This document shows, one piece after another, positions 25,739 through 33,720 of a DNA stretch of 64,000 nucleotides (position 1 is its first letter; every line of letters starts with the position of its first letter). Location of the stretch: positions 5,642,001-5,706,000 of the forward strand of contig NZ_CP016172.1 in NCBI RefSeq assembly GCF_001676725.1, read 5' to 3'. The stretch is from Bordetella flabilis. GTDB taxonomy: Bacteria > Pseudomonadota > Gammaproteobacteria > Burkholderiales > Burkholderiaceae_B. Both the position numbers and the translations under genes were made by a program. Under the pieces are notes generated by a model. The model was not told the DNA's origin. It worked only from the letters and a program-made list of their open reading frames with translations, and did no database searches.

Positions 25739-26446
25739 TCACATACCCAGGTAGGCGCGGCGCACGCGGTCGTCGGCCTGCAGGGTTTGATGGGTGCCGG
25801 CCAATACCACCCTGCCGGTCTCCAGCACATAGCCGTGGTCGGCGAACTGCAGCGCTTCGGCCACCCGCTGCTCCACCAGCAGAATGGTCAGGCCGGCGTC
25901 GCGCCGTATGTCCATCAAGCGCTCGAAAATGAAATCCGCGATGGCCGGCGACAGCCCCATCGAGGGTTCGTCCAGCATCAGCAGGCGCGGCGACGAGGCC
26001 AGGCCGCGGCCGATCGCCAGCATCTGCTGCTCACCGCCGGACAGCGTGCCCGCGAGCTGCCGCGCGCGCTGCGGCAGCACGGGAAACCATTCGTAGATGC
26101 GCGCCATGTTGCGCTGCCAGTCACGCCGGCCCGCCGCCGTATACGCGCCCATCTCCAGGTTTTCCTGCACCGTCATGGAAGCGAAGACCTGCCGGCCTTC
26201 GGGCACATGCGCGATGCCCAGGTGCGGCCGTTGCGCCGGCGGCACCGCCAGCAGGTCGCGGCCATCGAAACGGATCGCGCCGGACATCGCCGCCACCGTT
26301 CCGGATATCGTCTTGAACAAGGTGCTCTTGCCCGCGCCGTTCGGTCCGACGATGGACACGAACTCGCCAGCCTCGACCTGGATCGATATGTCATGCAGCA
26401 CCGGCAGCGCCGCGTAGCCCGCCACGAGTCCCTGGATTTCAAGCAT
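25739..26446 (-). CDS. livF: ABC transporter ATP-binding protein LivF
   Basis: A 235-residue ATPase with Walker A GPNGAGKS (34-41), signature LSGGEQQMLAIGRGLA, Walker B LLMLDEPSMGLSPAIAD and the short LivF C-terminus without an extension. LivF pairs with LivG to power branched-chain-amino-acid-type importers. The start at 26446 overlaps the end of the livMG fusion gene by 8 bases; an in-frame ATG at 26488 would overlap it by 50. The signature motif here is canonical, unlike that of its LivG partner. Confidence 0.9.
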   Translation of the reverse strand: MLEIQGLVAGYAALPVLHDISIQVEAGEFVSIVGPNGAGKSTLFKTISGTVAAMSGAIRFDGRDLLAVPPAQRPHLGIAHVPEGRQVFASMTVQENLEMGAYTAAGRRDWQRNMARIYEWFPVLPQRARQLAGTLSGGEQQMLAIGRGLASSPRLLMLDEPSMGLSPAIADFIFERLMDIRRDAGLTILLVEQRVAEALQFADHGYVLETGRVVLAGTHQTLQADDRVRRAYLGM

Positions 26447-28526
26447 GCTTGGCGCTCCACTTCTTGCCCAGGTAGGCCTCGACCACACGCGTATCGTGCG
26501 TGATGGACGCCGGATCCCCCACCACCAGCACTTCGCCGTGGTCCAGCACCACGAACTGGTCGACCAGCCGCACCATGGCCTGCATGGTGTGTTCGATGAT
26601 GACGATGGTCATGCCCTGCGCGGACAGCGCACGGATGACCGCCAGCACGTCCTCCACCTCGTCGTGCCCCAGCCCGGCCAAAGTTTCATCCAGCAGCAGC
26701 AGGTCGGGCTGGCCGGCGAGCGCACGGGCCAGTTCCATCAGCCGCAGCTGGCGTGTCGTCAGCGTCGAGGCCACCTGGTCCGCGCAATCGCTCAGGCCCA
26801 CCCGCTGCACGGCTTCCGTGGCCAGCGCGCGCGCATGCGCCTCGTTGTCCGCCTTGACGTAGGCGCCCACTTGCACGTTCTGGCGCACGGTCAGCCGCAT
26901 GAACGGCCGCATCACCTGGAAGGTCCGGCCCACGCCGGCGGCGCACAGCAGGTGCGGCTTGCGGCCCGCCATGTCGGTGCCCTTGACCAACACGCTGCCG
27001 GTATCCGGCTTCAGGAAACCGTTGAGCAGGTTGAAGAGCGTGGTCTTGCCGGCCCCGTTCGGGCCGATGATGCCCAGGATCATGCCGCGGCGCACGCTGA
27101 AGCTGACATTGCGCACCGCCTGCAACCCACCGAAGCTGCGCGACACATTGCGCACGTCAAGGATGATGTCCTGGCCGGTGTCCTGCGTGCCCGTACGGGG
27201 CAAGGCGCCAACGGCCGGCGCACGCGGCGTGGCGGCGTCCGTGCCGGAGGCGCCGCCCGGCATGCCCTGGCGGCCCAGGGCCGCAAGGGTGGCCGCGCCT
27301 TCGGACGCCGGCATGGTCTCGAAAGCCATGGGCACGAAGGCGGCCGCGCCGTCGGCCATGCCGCAGAGGGCCGCCATGCCGGGTGCGGCGGTGGCGCCCG
27401 CCGGCGCCGGCGCAACCGATGTGGATGCGGACGCGGATGACGCGGCGACGGGCGTGGCTGGTCCCGCCGGGGGTGGGGTCAAGCCTGCGGCCGGCCGGGG
27501 GGGGTTCGCCGACGTGGCCGCTGCCGTGCCGTGCCCGGCGGCCTGGGCCGGCGCGGCCGTGCCGCCCGCTCCCCGCGCCAGGCGCCTGCGGAGGATATCC
27601 CGCGTCTTCCAGAACACCCCTTCCGGCGCCGCCAGGATCACCGCGATGATGGCCACCCCCAGGATCACGCCCTGTATCCCCGGGTACCGCGCGCCGAGTT
27701 CGGCGTGAAGGATTTCGCCCAGGGGCACCAGGATCGCCGCGCCGATGATGGGCCCCCATACGGTGCCGACGCCGCCGAACATGGTCACCGTCAAGGCCTG
27801 CGCCGATACCAGCATGCCGAACACGGAGACTGGCGTCACGACCAGCAGCACCACGGCATAGAACGCGCCCGTCGCGCCGGCGATGGCCCCGCTCAGCGCA
27901 ATGGCCTTCAGCTTCCAGCGCAGCGTATCGATGCCCGCCGCTTCGGCAGCCGCCTCGTTCTGCTTGATCGCGATCAGCGCCATGCCGAAGCGTGTCCGCT
28001 CCACATAGCGCGTCACCAGCACGAACAGCACCAGCATGGCCATCGCCACCACGGTATACATGCCGGGGTTGGAAAACTGCATGTAGGCCGCCGCGTTCTC
28101 CCGCTTCATGGGGAAAGTCACTTCCTGGTAGCCCAGCCACTCGAATACATAGAGCAGCGCCAGCGGATAGGCCAGCATCGCCAGGGCGAAGTAGTGTCCA
28201 CGCAAGCGGAAGGTCGGCAGGCCGACCAGCAGGCCGGCGGCGGCGCCGATCAAGGCCGAAACCGGGATCATCAGCCACGGCGTCAGGCCCAGATATATCT
28301 GGCCCAGCACTGCCGCGTAGGCCCCGAGCCCGAAGAACGCCGCATGCCCGAAGGACACCAGCCCGGTGTACCCGCTAAGCATGTTCCAGGACAGGCCGAA
28401 GCATGCCCATACCAGGACCAGCGTGAAGATCAGTTGATGATAGGTGTTGTCGACCAGCAGGGCGGCGGCCAGGTAGGCCACGGCCAGCGCCGACAACAGC
28501 AGGGGATTGCGCCAGCGCCCGTTCAT
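26439..28526 (-). CDS. fused branched-chain amino acid-type ABC permease and ATPase (LivM-LivG)
   Basis: One 695-residue reading frame encodes two normally separate or closely coupled parts. Residues 1-318 are a LivM permease with about nine to ten membrane segments (SGYTGLVSFGHAAFFGLGAY at 51-70, EAAAEAAGIDTLRWKLKAIA at 191-210). Residues 453-695 are a LivG ATPase with Walker A GPNGAGKT at 488-495, Walker B LLLLDETLAGL and the LivG C-terminal VVEAYLGKKW. The ~134-residue linker is Ala/Pro/Gly/Thr-rich and looks disordered. The ABC signature reads LTTRQLRLMELARAL in place of LSGGQ, a variant seen in LivG relatives. The gene overlaps livH (ATGA) and livF. LivM-LivG fusions exist in this order of bacteria, but this linker is unusually long. 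Confidence 0.9.
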   Translation of the reverse strand: MNGRWRNPLLLSALAVAYLAAALLVDNTYHQLIFTLVLVWACFGLSWNMLSGYTGLVSFGHAAFFGLGAYAAVLGQIYLGLTPWLMIPVSALIGAAAGLLVGLPTFRLRGHYFALAMLAYPLALLYVFEWLGYQEVTFPMKRENAAAYMQFSNPGMYTVVAMAMLVLFVLVTRYVERTRFGMALIAIKQNEAAAEAAGIDTLRWKLKAIALSGAIAGATGAFYAVVLLVVTPVSVFGMLVSAQALTVTMFGGVGTVWGPIIGAAILVPLGEILHAELGARYPGIQGVILGVAIIAVILAAPEGVFWKTRDILRRRLARGAGGTAAPAQAAGHGTAAATSANPPRPAAGLTPPPAGPATPVAASSASASTSVAPAPAGATAAPGMAALCGMADGAAAFVPMAFETMPASEGAATLAALGRQGMPGGASGTDAATPRAPAVGALPRTGTQDTGQDIILDVRNVSRSFGGLQAVRNVSFSVRRGMILGIIGPNGAGKTTLFNLLNGFLKPDTGSVLVKGTDMAGRKPHLLCAAGVGRTFQVMRPFMRLTVRQNVQVGAYVKADNEAHARALATEAVQRVGLSDCADQVASTLTTRQLRLMELARALAGQPDLLLLDETLAGLGHDEVEDVLAVIRALSAQGMTIVIIEHTMQAMVRLVDQFVVLDHGEVLVVGDPASITHDTRVVEAYLGKKWSAKHA

Positions 28527-29485
28527 GTCCGCTCCGCCACACGGCCGAAGAGCCCCTGCGGACGCAGGGTCACGATCAGCAGGAAAAATACGAAAATGGC
28601 CGCGTTCTGCAGCTGCGTGGGCAGCACCAGCGCCGACAACTGCTGCACCAGCCCGATCACCATTCCGCCCCAGAACGCGCCGGAGATGCTACCCATGCCG
28701 CCCAGCACCACGCCGGCGTACATGATGATGACGAACTCCAGGCCCACGAAGGGATGGAAAGGAAAGTTCGTGGCCAGCAGGCCGCCCGCCAGCGCCGTCA
28801 CGCAGGTGCCCAGGGCGAAGGCGATCCGATAGGCGCGGTTCACGTCTATCCCCATGTACGACGCCGCCACGGGATTGTCCGCCGCCGCCCGCAGCGACTT
28901 GCCCAGCCGGCTGCGGTTGACCAGCGCGACCAGAAGCAGGATCGCGACCACGCAAATCAGCGCCGCGATACCGCGGCCTTCGTTGACGAATATGCTGACG
29001 AAATCGCCCCACAGCGGCCCGATCTCCCAGGCGCTGCTCGACAACGGCGTGCGTATGGACACCAGTTGCGGGCCGAAGACCATCATGCCGCCGTTCTGCA
29101 GGATCAGCGCGATGCCCAGCGTCAGGATCAGTTGCGCGTAGTGCCCCTCTCCTTCCAGCGCGGCCGTCTTGCCGCCCGTCACCCGCGAGATCAGCAGCCG
29201 GTGCGCCAGATAGCCGACCAGGAACATCACGGGTACGGTCAGCAGGATGGACAGATAGGCGCCCAGCGGCGATCCGGCCAGCACATGAGCGCCCAGCGCG
29301 ATGAAGAAGAAGTAGGCGACGTACATGCCCAGCATCATGAAATCGCCCTGGGCGAAATTGATGACGCGCATGATGCCGAATATCATCGCCAGGCCCACGC
29401 ACATCAGGCCGTACAGCGCGCCCACCAGCAGCCCCGCGGCCAGGGCCTGGAGGAAAGCCTCCAGCTGTATCTGAAGTTCTGTCAT
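28523..29485 (-). CDS. livH: branched-chain amino acid-type ABC permease LivH
   Basis: A 320-residue permease with about eight membrane segments. LivH blocks include ALYGLMCVGLAMIFGIMRVINFAQGDF near residues 23-49 and MGIDVNRAYRIAFALGTCVTALAG. The ATG at 29485 is preceded by GAGGAG and is 17 codons inside the longest frame. Its stop overlaps the start of the livMG fusion gene, so the permease halves are translationally coupled. It lies 143 bases after the SDR gene and shares its direction. Confidence 0.91.
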   Translation of the reverse strand: MTELQIQLEAFLQALAAGLLVGALYGLMCVGLAMIFGIMRVINFAQGDFMMLGMYVAYFFFIALGAHVLAGSPLGAYLSILLTVPVMFLVGYLAHRLLISRVTGGKTAALEGEGHYAQLILTLGIALILQNGGMMVFGPQLVSIRTPLSSSAWEIGPLWGDFVSIFVNEGRGIAALICVVAILLLVALVNRSRLGKSLRAAADNPVAASYMGIDVNRAYRIAFALGTCVTALAGGLLATNFPFHPFVGLEFVIIMYAGVVLGGMGSISGAFWGGMVIGLVQQLSALVLPTQLQNAAIFVFFLLIVTLRPQGLFGRVAERT

Positions 29486-29628
29486 CGCGTCTCCTCGCAG
29501 CAACGCGTTATCTCTTATGGGCGCGGGGATCGCCATGGGCGTCCCGCGTCTTGTCTACCGCATGCAGCTATCCGCGCTATTCCGCCATTCGGCCATTGCG
29601 GCGCGCCTGGCCCTGAGGGCTGGCGCCG

Positions 29629-30372
29629 TCAATAGCCCGCGATGGTCAGCGCGCCGTCCACCTTCAAGGTGACGCCGGCGATCGTCGCGCCGTCGTCGGA
29701 AGCCAGGAAGACGGCGGCCGCCGCGATTTCCTGGCCCGTGGGCAGGCGCTTGAGCGGCGTGCGCTGGCGCCGGGTCTCCCACCCCTGCGCGTCGATCACC
29801 GAGCTGGCGCCCGGCGTAATGACAGGGCCTGGCGCCAGGGCATTGACGCGGATGCCATGCCCGCCCAGTTCCACGGCCTGTTGCCGCGTAAGCGTATCGA
29901 GGGCGCCCTTGATGGCGCTGTAGACAGCCGCGTGCTTGATGGAGATGGATACCGCCACGGAGGACAGGTTGATGACCGCGCCGCCCCCGCGTGCGATGAG
30001 GTGCGGCGTGGCGGCCTGCAGACTCCACAGCGCTCCCTTCAGGCCCACGTCGATCATCTTGTCGACCGCGTCCTCGGGCATCTCGGCCAGCGGCGCGTAA
30101 TAGAAGTAGGCGGCGTTATTGACCAGGATGTCCAGCCCGCCGCAGCCGGCCACGAAACCGTCCACCGCCCGCCGGACCGCGGCGCGGTCGGAGACATCGC
30201 ACACCAGCGCCGTGGCGCCGGGAATCTCCTGCGTCGCCTGCGCCAACAGGTCGCCATTGTTGTCCAGCAGGCCGACGCGCGCGCCTTCGCGTGCGAACGC
30301 GGCCGCGATTTCCCTGCCTATGCCGCCGGCGCCGCCCGTGACCACGGCCGCCTTGCCTTCGAGTCTGCCCAT
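29629..30372 (-). CDS. SDR-family NAD(P)-dependent oxidoreductase
   Basis: A 247-residue short-chain dehydrogenase with cofactor motif TGGAGGIG at 12-19, ILVNNAAYFYYAPLAEMP, catalytic SSVAVSISIKHAAVYSAIKGA (Tyr-x3-Lys) and C-terminal VTLKVDGALTIAGY. The final glycines of the usual VDGG are replaced by VDGA. It leads the transcription unit that continues into the LivHMGF-type importer, so its substrate may be what that importer brings in. ATG 30372 has GGAG upstream. The region upstream contains an inverted copy of the ATACAATCAT motif found near 20766. Confidence 0.88.
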   Translation of the reverse strand: MGRLEGKAAVVTGGAGGIGREIAAAFAREGARVGLLDNNGDLLAQATQEIPGATALVCDVSDRAAVRRAVDGFVAGCGGLDILVNNAAYFYYAPLAEMPEDAVDKMIDVGLKGALWSLQAATPHLIARGGGAVINLSSVAVSISIKHAAVYSAIKGALDTLTRQQAVELGGHGIRVNALAPGPVITPGASSVIDAQGWETRRQRTPLKRLPTGQEIAAAAVFLASDDGATIAGVTLKVDGALTIAGY

Positions 30373-30457
30373 GTCTGCTCCGCCTCGTGTCCAGCCTTGC
30401 TGCCACGCACGCATAACCTGCGGGACGGCCGCTCCGGCTTACTTATCGTATTAGTTG

Positions 30458-30531
30458 ATGATTGTATTATTGCATTCTCGATTAGACAACCACAGGGTAT
30501 TCCCTGGGCGGTACATGAATTCCATTCATGT
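30458..30531. promoter_or_regulatory. A+T-rich divergent control region with motif and palindromes
   Basis: ATGATTGTAT at 30458-30467 is the reverse complement of ATACAATCAT at 20766-20775. Two palindromes follow: CAGGG-TATT-CCCTG at 30493-30506 and ACATGAAT-TCC-ATTCATGT at 30513-30531. The region lies between the minus-strand SDR gene and the plus-strand remnant of an MFS transporter gene. It probably holds promoters for both with operator sites for at least one regulator. Confidence 0.45.
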
Positions 30532-30586
30532 CCGACGTGAGGAATGTGAGTTGGATTTGCGCAGACGAATGCCGGAACATAGCGCC

Positions 30587-30722
30587 ATGAAGCGCCGGCC
30601 CCAGGGGCTGGAGAAACCTGGAGACAAAATGCTCGCGAAGCGCCGATATCTCGTCTATGCCTCCTTGTTCCTGATGAACACGGCCAATTACGCCGACCGG
30701 ACGAATCTCTCCGTGGCGGAAC
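30587..30722 (+). pseudogene. N-terminal fragment of an MFS transporter (ACS-type)
   Basis: The translation from ATG 30587 or 30629 gives RRYLVYASLFLMNTANYADR followed by TNLSVA. This is the first membrane segment and the D-R-x-N-L-S signature loop of anion:cation symporter-type MFS proteins (for example glucarate and hexuronate transporters). Homology stops abruptly near 30722, where unrelated flavoenzyme-tail sequence begins. The frame stays open for 150 more codons but encodes nothing recognisable. A matching MFS C-terminal fragment in the same orientation lies at 47428-47640, so the two are probably the ends of one interrupted gene. Confidence 0.65.
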
Positions 30723-30725
30723 TCG

Positions 30726-30836
30726 CATTTCGGCATGACGGCCGGGCCGGTCATGGCGAAGACGATTGCGGAGATTATCCGGGGCGAAGCGCCGTCTATC
30801 GATATAGGCGCATTTTCGTCGACGCGCTTCCGCTGA
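30726..30836 (+). pseudogene. C-terminal fragment of a DAO-family FAD oxidoreductase
   Basis: In the frame starting at 30726 the translation reads HFGMTAGPVMAKTIAEIIRG and then APSIDIGAFSSTRF before a TGA at 30834-30836. This is the characteristic end of DadA-like FAD oxidoreductases, in which the GHFGMT-GP turn binds FAD and the chain ends with a xxSIDIxxFxxxRF tail. Everything before it is gone. It directly adjoins the MFS fragment, so the base near 30722-30726 marks a recombination joint. Confidence 0.65.
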
Positions 30837-30865
30837 TCCGGGCCGGGCTATCCGGACAGCGCGGC

Positions 30866-31110
30866 CTTGTAATGCCGTCGTCCGCAAGGCAGCTCCATCA
30901 ACGTGCCATTGGGAGGCCTGGCGCTCAAGACCGCCCGTCGCCCGGCTGTCAGCGCCGCCGGCTTCGGCGAGTCGCCTACCGCGCAGGTTTGGACCGTAAC
31001 GCATGGCACCAACGCATCCTTGCCAGCCTGCGAAGCCTGCCGGCTCTGGCCGATCCATTTGCGCAGCTGATTGGTGTTGACTCCTGCCTTCAGCTCGGTT
31101 TCATATGCCC
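30866..31110 (-). pseudogene. remnant of an IS66-family OrfA (TnpA) gene
   Basis: Reading the minus strand from about 31110 to 30866 gives KAGVNTNQLRKWIGQSRQAS, a middle region around ALVPCVTV, and RPPNGTLMELPCG. These match the order of the IS66 OrfA protein: a helix-turn-helix ending in N-x-L-x-K-W, a variable spacer, then the LPNGxxxxLP block. The N-terminal portion is interrupted by a stop and the C-terminal end is lost. No OrfB, OrfC or terminal inverted repeats are visible, so this is a decayed trace and not a mobile unit. Confidence 0.5.
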
Positions 31111-31185
31111 TTTAGGTTCTCAGCGAAGACCTTTTCAGAGGTGGCTGAGACGTGGACCGCATGTCGACCACGGCTTTGTTGATGC

Positions 31186-31287
31186 TTAGGAAACAGCCAG
31201 AAAAAAGCCGCCCACTCGGGAAGAGCAGGGCGGCGGGGTGACGATCGTGAAGAGGATGTCCTCTTGCTCGTCATAGCTGATTCGCAT
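31186..31287 (-). pseudogene. truncated DUF2283-type small protein
   Basis: A strong ribosome binding site (GGAGG, 31292-31296 region on the minus strand) precedes ATG 31287. The translation starts MRISYDEQEDILFTIVT, typical for DUF2283 antitoxin-like proteins, but then leaves the family and stops at 33 residues; usual members are about 65-75. It follows a broken DUF4258 gene, the normal partner order. It appears to have lost its second half at the boundary with the IS66 remnant. Confidence 0.5.
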
Positions 31288-31566
31288 GTTATTCCTCCGT
31301 TCCCAGTCGATCATCACAGTCTTGATAACCAACGCGTCACGCATGAACAGCGGCACAGACGAGATTATCGTCGCGCCCATCTATATGCTTGAAGATCCAG
31401 CAGTGCTCGGAATCTTCCCGCTTAACGTTTCTACCTCGATAACCTGCTGTAACGCCATTTCATCAACGTTGCGGTCGACCATCCTTGCTCGAGCATGGCG
31501 TGTGATCCACTGCGATCTTTTCATGCGGTATCGCATGAGCGCCGCAGATGACGCGGCTGAACTCAC
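31288..31566 (-). pseudogene. DUF4258 gene broken by two compensating frameshifts
   Basis: DUF4258 proteins are small, toxin-like and often paired with DUF2283. Frame A gives ITRHARARMVDRNVDEMALQ and QVIEVETLSGKI, the family N-terminus. The next conserved stretch, EHCWIFKHIDGRDDNLVCAA, is in another frame (about 31332-31395). The end, ALVIKTVMIDWE, is back in frame A. Read straight through, frame A meets a TAG at about 31381. Two indels, one near 31395-31400 and one near 31330-31335, therefore disrupt the gene. The apparent GTG start overlaps the stop of the Bug gene; the natural start is more likely near 31524. Confidence 0.6.
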
Positions 31567-32534
31567 TCGGCGACGATCCCTCTTTCCCTGATCAGTTTTC
31601 CCCAGACCTCGCTATCCGTGCGCGCGCGACTCAAGAAGCCCGACGCGTCGCCTTGCCAAAGGACCAGGCCCTGCGCGTCATAAAAGGCCTTCACCTTGGG
31701 ATCCTGCTGCGCCTTGTGCATGGCATTGGCAAGCCTCGCCACGATCTCGCTCGACAGCCCTGCCGGCCCCACCAAACCTATCCAGCCCGCGATCCGAGGC
31801 AAGTCATAGCCCTGCTCCGACGATGTCGCCACCTGAGGCAGCAAGGCACTGCGCTGCTCCGAAAAAACCACGATCGGTACCAGCTTTCCAGCATTGACAG
31901 GGCCCTGTACGGCGCCGACAACGTTCGAAAGCAGATCTGTCTCGTTACTCATGACGCTGGTCACGGCGGGGGCGGTGCCCTTGTAAGGCACATGCAGCAA
32001 CGACACTCCCGCGCGTTGCGCAAGCATTTCCACCGACAGCTGGGAGGCCGATCCCATACCGGAACTTGCGAAGGTAATGCGTCCGGGAGCTGCCTTTGCC
32101 TTCTTGACGAGCGTATCCAGGTCGTGGATGCCGCTTCCGGCGCTCGCAGTCAGCACCATGACGACGTCCGCCGCAGGCGCGATATAGGTGAAATCCTTGA
32201 AGGGATCATAGGCCGTCCTCTTGAAAAGATGAGGCCCGAGGCTCAGCTGGGATGCGATGCCCATCATCAGCGTGTATCCATCGGGCTTCATCTGCGCGAC
32301 GCTGGCGGCGGAGATCGTGCCGCCGGCGCCGGCCTGATTCTCAACGACCAGGGGCTGGCCCAGGTATTTGCCCATCTCGGTCGCGAGCAGGCGCGCGACG
32401 CCATCCGCGGCCGAACCCGGGGATTGTCCGACTATGAGCCGAATCGGCCGTTCCGGATAATGGTTGTCGGCATGGGTAGCCGGATGCATGGCCATCAAGG
32501 CCGAAAACGCAGCGCAAGCCATCAGACGTTTCAT
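31563..32534 (-). CDS. tripartite tricarboxylate transporter receptor, Bug family
   Basis: A 323-residue exported receptor with signal peptide MKRLMACAAFSALMAMHPATHA, then DNHYPERPIRLIVGQSPGSAADGVARL. Further family blocks are VVENQAGAGGTISAASVAQM, LLHVPYKGTAPAVTSVMSNE and LPRIAGWIGLVGPAGLSSEIV. ATG 32534 is the first start giving a signal peptide; the frame is open 128 codons upstream without homology. It is divergent from the AraC/GlxA-type regulator at 32694, which may respond to or control it. It belongs to the island-like segment that also carries the sarcosine oxidase genes. Confidence 0.91.
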   Translation of the reverse strand: MKRLMACAAFSALMAMHPATHADNHYPERPIRLIVGQSPGSAADGVARLLATEMGKYLGQPLVVENQAGAGGTISAASVAQMKPDGYTLMMGIASQLSLGPHLFKRTAYDPFKDFTYIAPAADVVMVLTASAGSGIHDLDTLVKKAKAAPGRITFASSGMGSASQLSVEMLAQRAGVSLLHVPYKGTAPAVTSVMSNETDLLSNVVGAVQGPVNAGKLVPIVVFSEQRSALLPQVATSSEQGYDLPRIAGWIGLVGPAGLSSEIVARLANAMHKAQQDPKVKAFYDAQGLVLWQGDASGFLSRARTDSEVWGKLIRERGIVAE

Positions 32535-32693
32535 GATTTCCCCTTTGCATGAATCGGGCGGCGGGCAAGAGCCGCCTCTGATCGCGAGGATAAATATTGT
32601 GGCGGCCGCCGCCGTCGTAGATTCGTGACAACGTGCAGTACAAAAGGGACAGGCGGCGCTGAGTCGCGCATGGTTTCGTGGCACGGAGGCTCG

Positions 32694-33710
32694 ATGGATT
32701 GGGAAACCCGATTGGAAGACTCGGTATGCGAAACCGGACGGCCCGACCTGGCCGTCGGCTTTGTCCTTCTTCCGAATTTCACGCTGATGGCGCTCAGCTG
32801 CTTTGTCGAAGTCCTCAGGCACGCCGCCGACAAAGGCGACCGCAGCGGCCAGCTGCTTTGTTCGTGGACCATCATGACGCACGATGCCGCGCCGGTCCGC
32901 TCGAGTTGCGGTATCCAAATCACCCCGACCTGCGGATTGCTCGGCCCCCGCAATTTCGACTATATCGTCGTCGTCGGAGGGCAGCTGCCTGACGGCCTGG
33001 AGTACGACGGCCGCATCCTGTCTTATGTGAAACGGGCCGAACGCGAAGGCGTCGCCCTTGTCGGGGCCTGCACCGGATCATTCGTCCTGGCCAAGGCTGG
33101 ACTGCTCGACGGGGTACGGACCAGCATTCACTGGTACCACTACGAAGACTTTCTTGGCAACTTTCCTGCTGCCCTTCCCGTCACCGACGAGATTTTCACC
33201 CTGGATCGACGCATCATCACCTGCGCGGGCGGCGCCTCGACGGGCGACTTGGCCATGTACCTGGTGGACCGCCACTGTGGTGCCGAACGCGCATTGAAAT
33301 GCATGAGACAGCTGGTTCTCGGCCAGCTCCGGCCTCCGGCTCACCCGCAGTTCCATTCCGTCTCACGGGGCGCTGTCCCTTCCGATCCCCGGCTCAGGAA
33401 AGCGATCTTCCTGATGGAGAGACACCTGCATACCCCGTTATCGCTGGAAGCGCTGGCAAAGAGGGTGAACGTGAGTCCCCGCCAGCTCGCGAGGCTCTTC
33501 AAGTGCCAGTATGCCGAAACCGTGACCCAGCACTACCGGTCATTGCGCCTGACCTACGCCCGCTATCTCCTGGAGAACACCGGCCATACGCTCGAGCAGA
33601 TCGCGCAGGAATGTGGGTTTACCGACGCCTCCCACATGAACCGGCTCTTCCGCGCGAAGTTCTCCCTGTTGCCGAGCCAATGTCGGGGTTCGGGGCCTGG
33701 CGACACGTAG
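32694..33710 (+). CDS. GlxA-type transcriptional regulator (DJ-1/PfpI domain plus AraC helix-turn-helix)
   Basis: A 338-residue regulator with two parts. The N-terminal DJ-1/PfpI-like domain (about 17-185) contains VGFVLLPNFTLMALSCFVEVL and the nucleophile-elbow region LVGACTGSFVLAKAGLLDG. The C-terminal AraC domain (about 235-335) carries helix-turn-helix SLEALAKRVNVSPRQLARLF and EQIAQECGFTDASHMNRLFR. Related proteins (GbdR, CdhR, ArgR) activate glycine betaine, carnitine and arginine catabolism, and GbdR-type regulators control sarcosine oxidase. ATG 32694 has GGAGG five bases upstream. It is thus a good candidate activator of the sarcosine operon downstream, although the operon is convergent with it. 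Confidence 0.9.
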   Translation: MDWETRLEDSVCETGRPDLAVGFVLLPNFTLMALSCFVEVLRHAADKGDRSGQLLCSWTIMTHDAAPVRSSCGIQITPTCGLLGPRNFDYIVVVGGQLPDGLEYDGRILSYVKRAEREGVALVGACTGSFVLAKAGLLDGVRTSIHWYHYEDFLGNFPAALPVTDEIFTLDRRIITCAGGASTGDLAMYLVDRHCGAERALKCMRQLVLGQLRPPAHPQFHSVSRGAVPSDPRLRKAIFLMERHLHTPLSLEALAKRVNVSPRQLARLFKCQYAETVTQHYRSLRLTYARYLLENTGHTLEQIAQECGFTDASHMNRLFRAKFSLLPSQCRGSGPGDT

Positions 33711-33720
33711 CAGTGCGCGG

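Noticed and set aside
27157..28278. 373-codon alternative frame in the LivMG fusion region as evidence of a frameshift between livM and livG
   Set aside because: The main frame is continuous through permease, linker and ATPase with all motifs; the other frame is a GC-rich shadow.
30455..31189. A single 244-codon plus-strand gene
   Set aside because: Only the first part resembles MFS; the remainder changes frame relative to a flavoenzyme tail and then covers the IS66 remnant in antisense. It is a mosaic of fragments.
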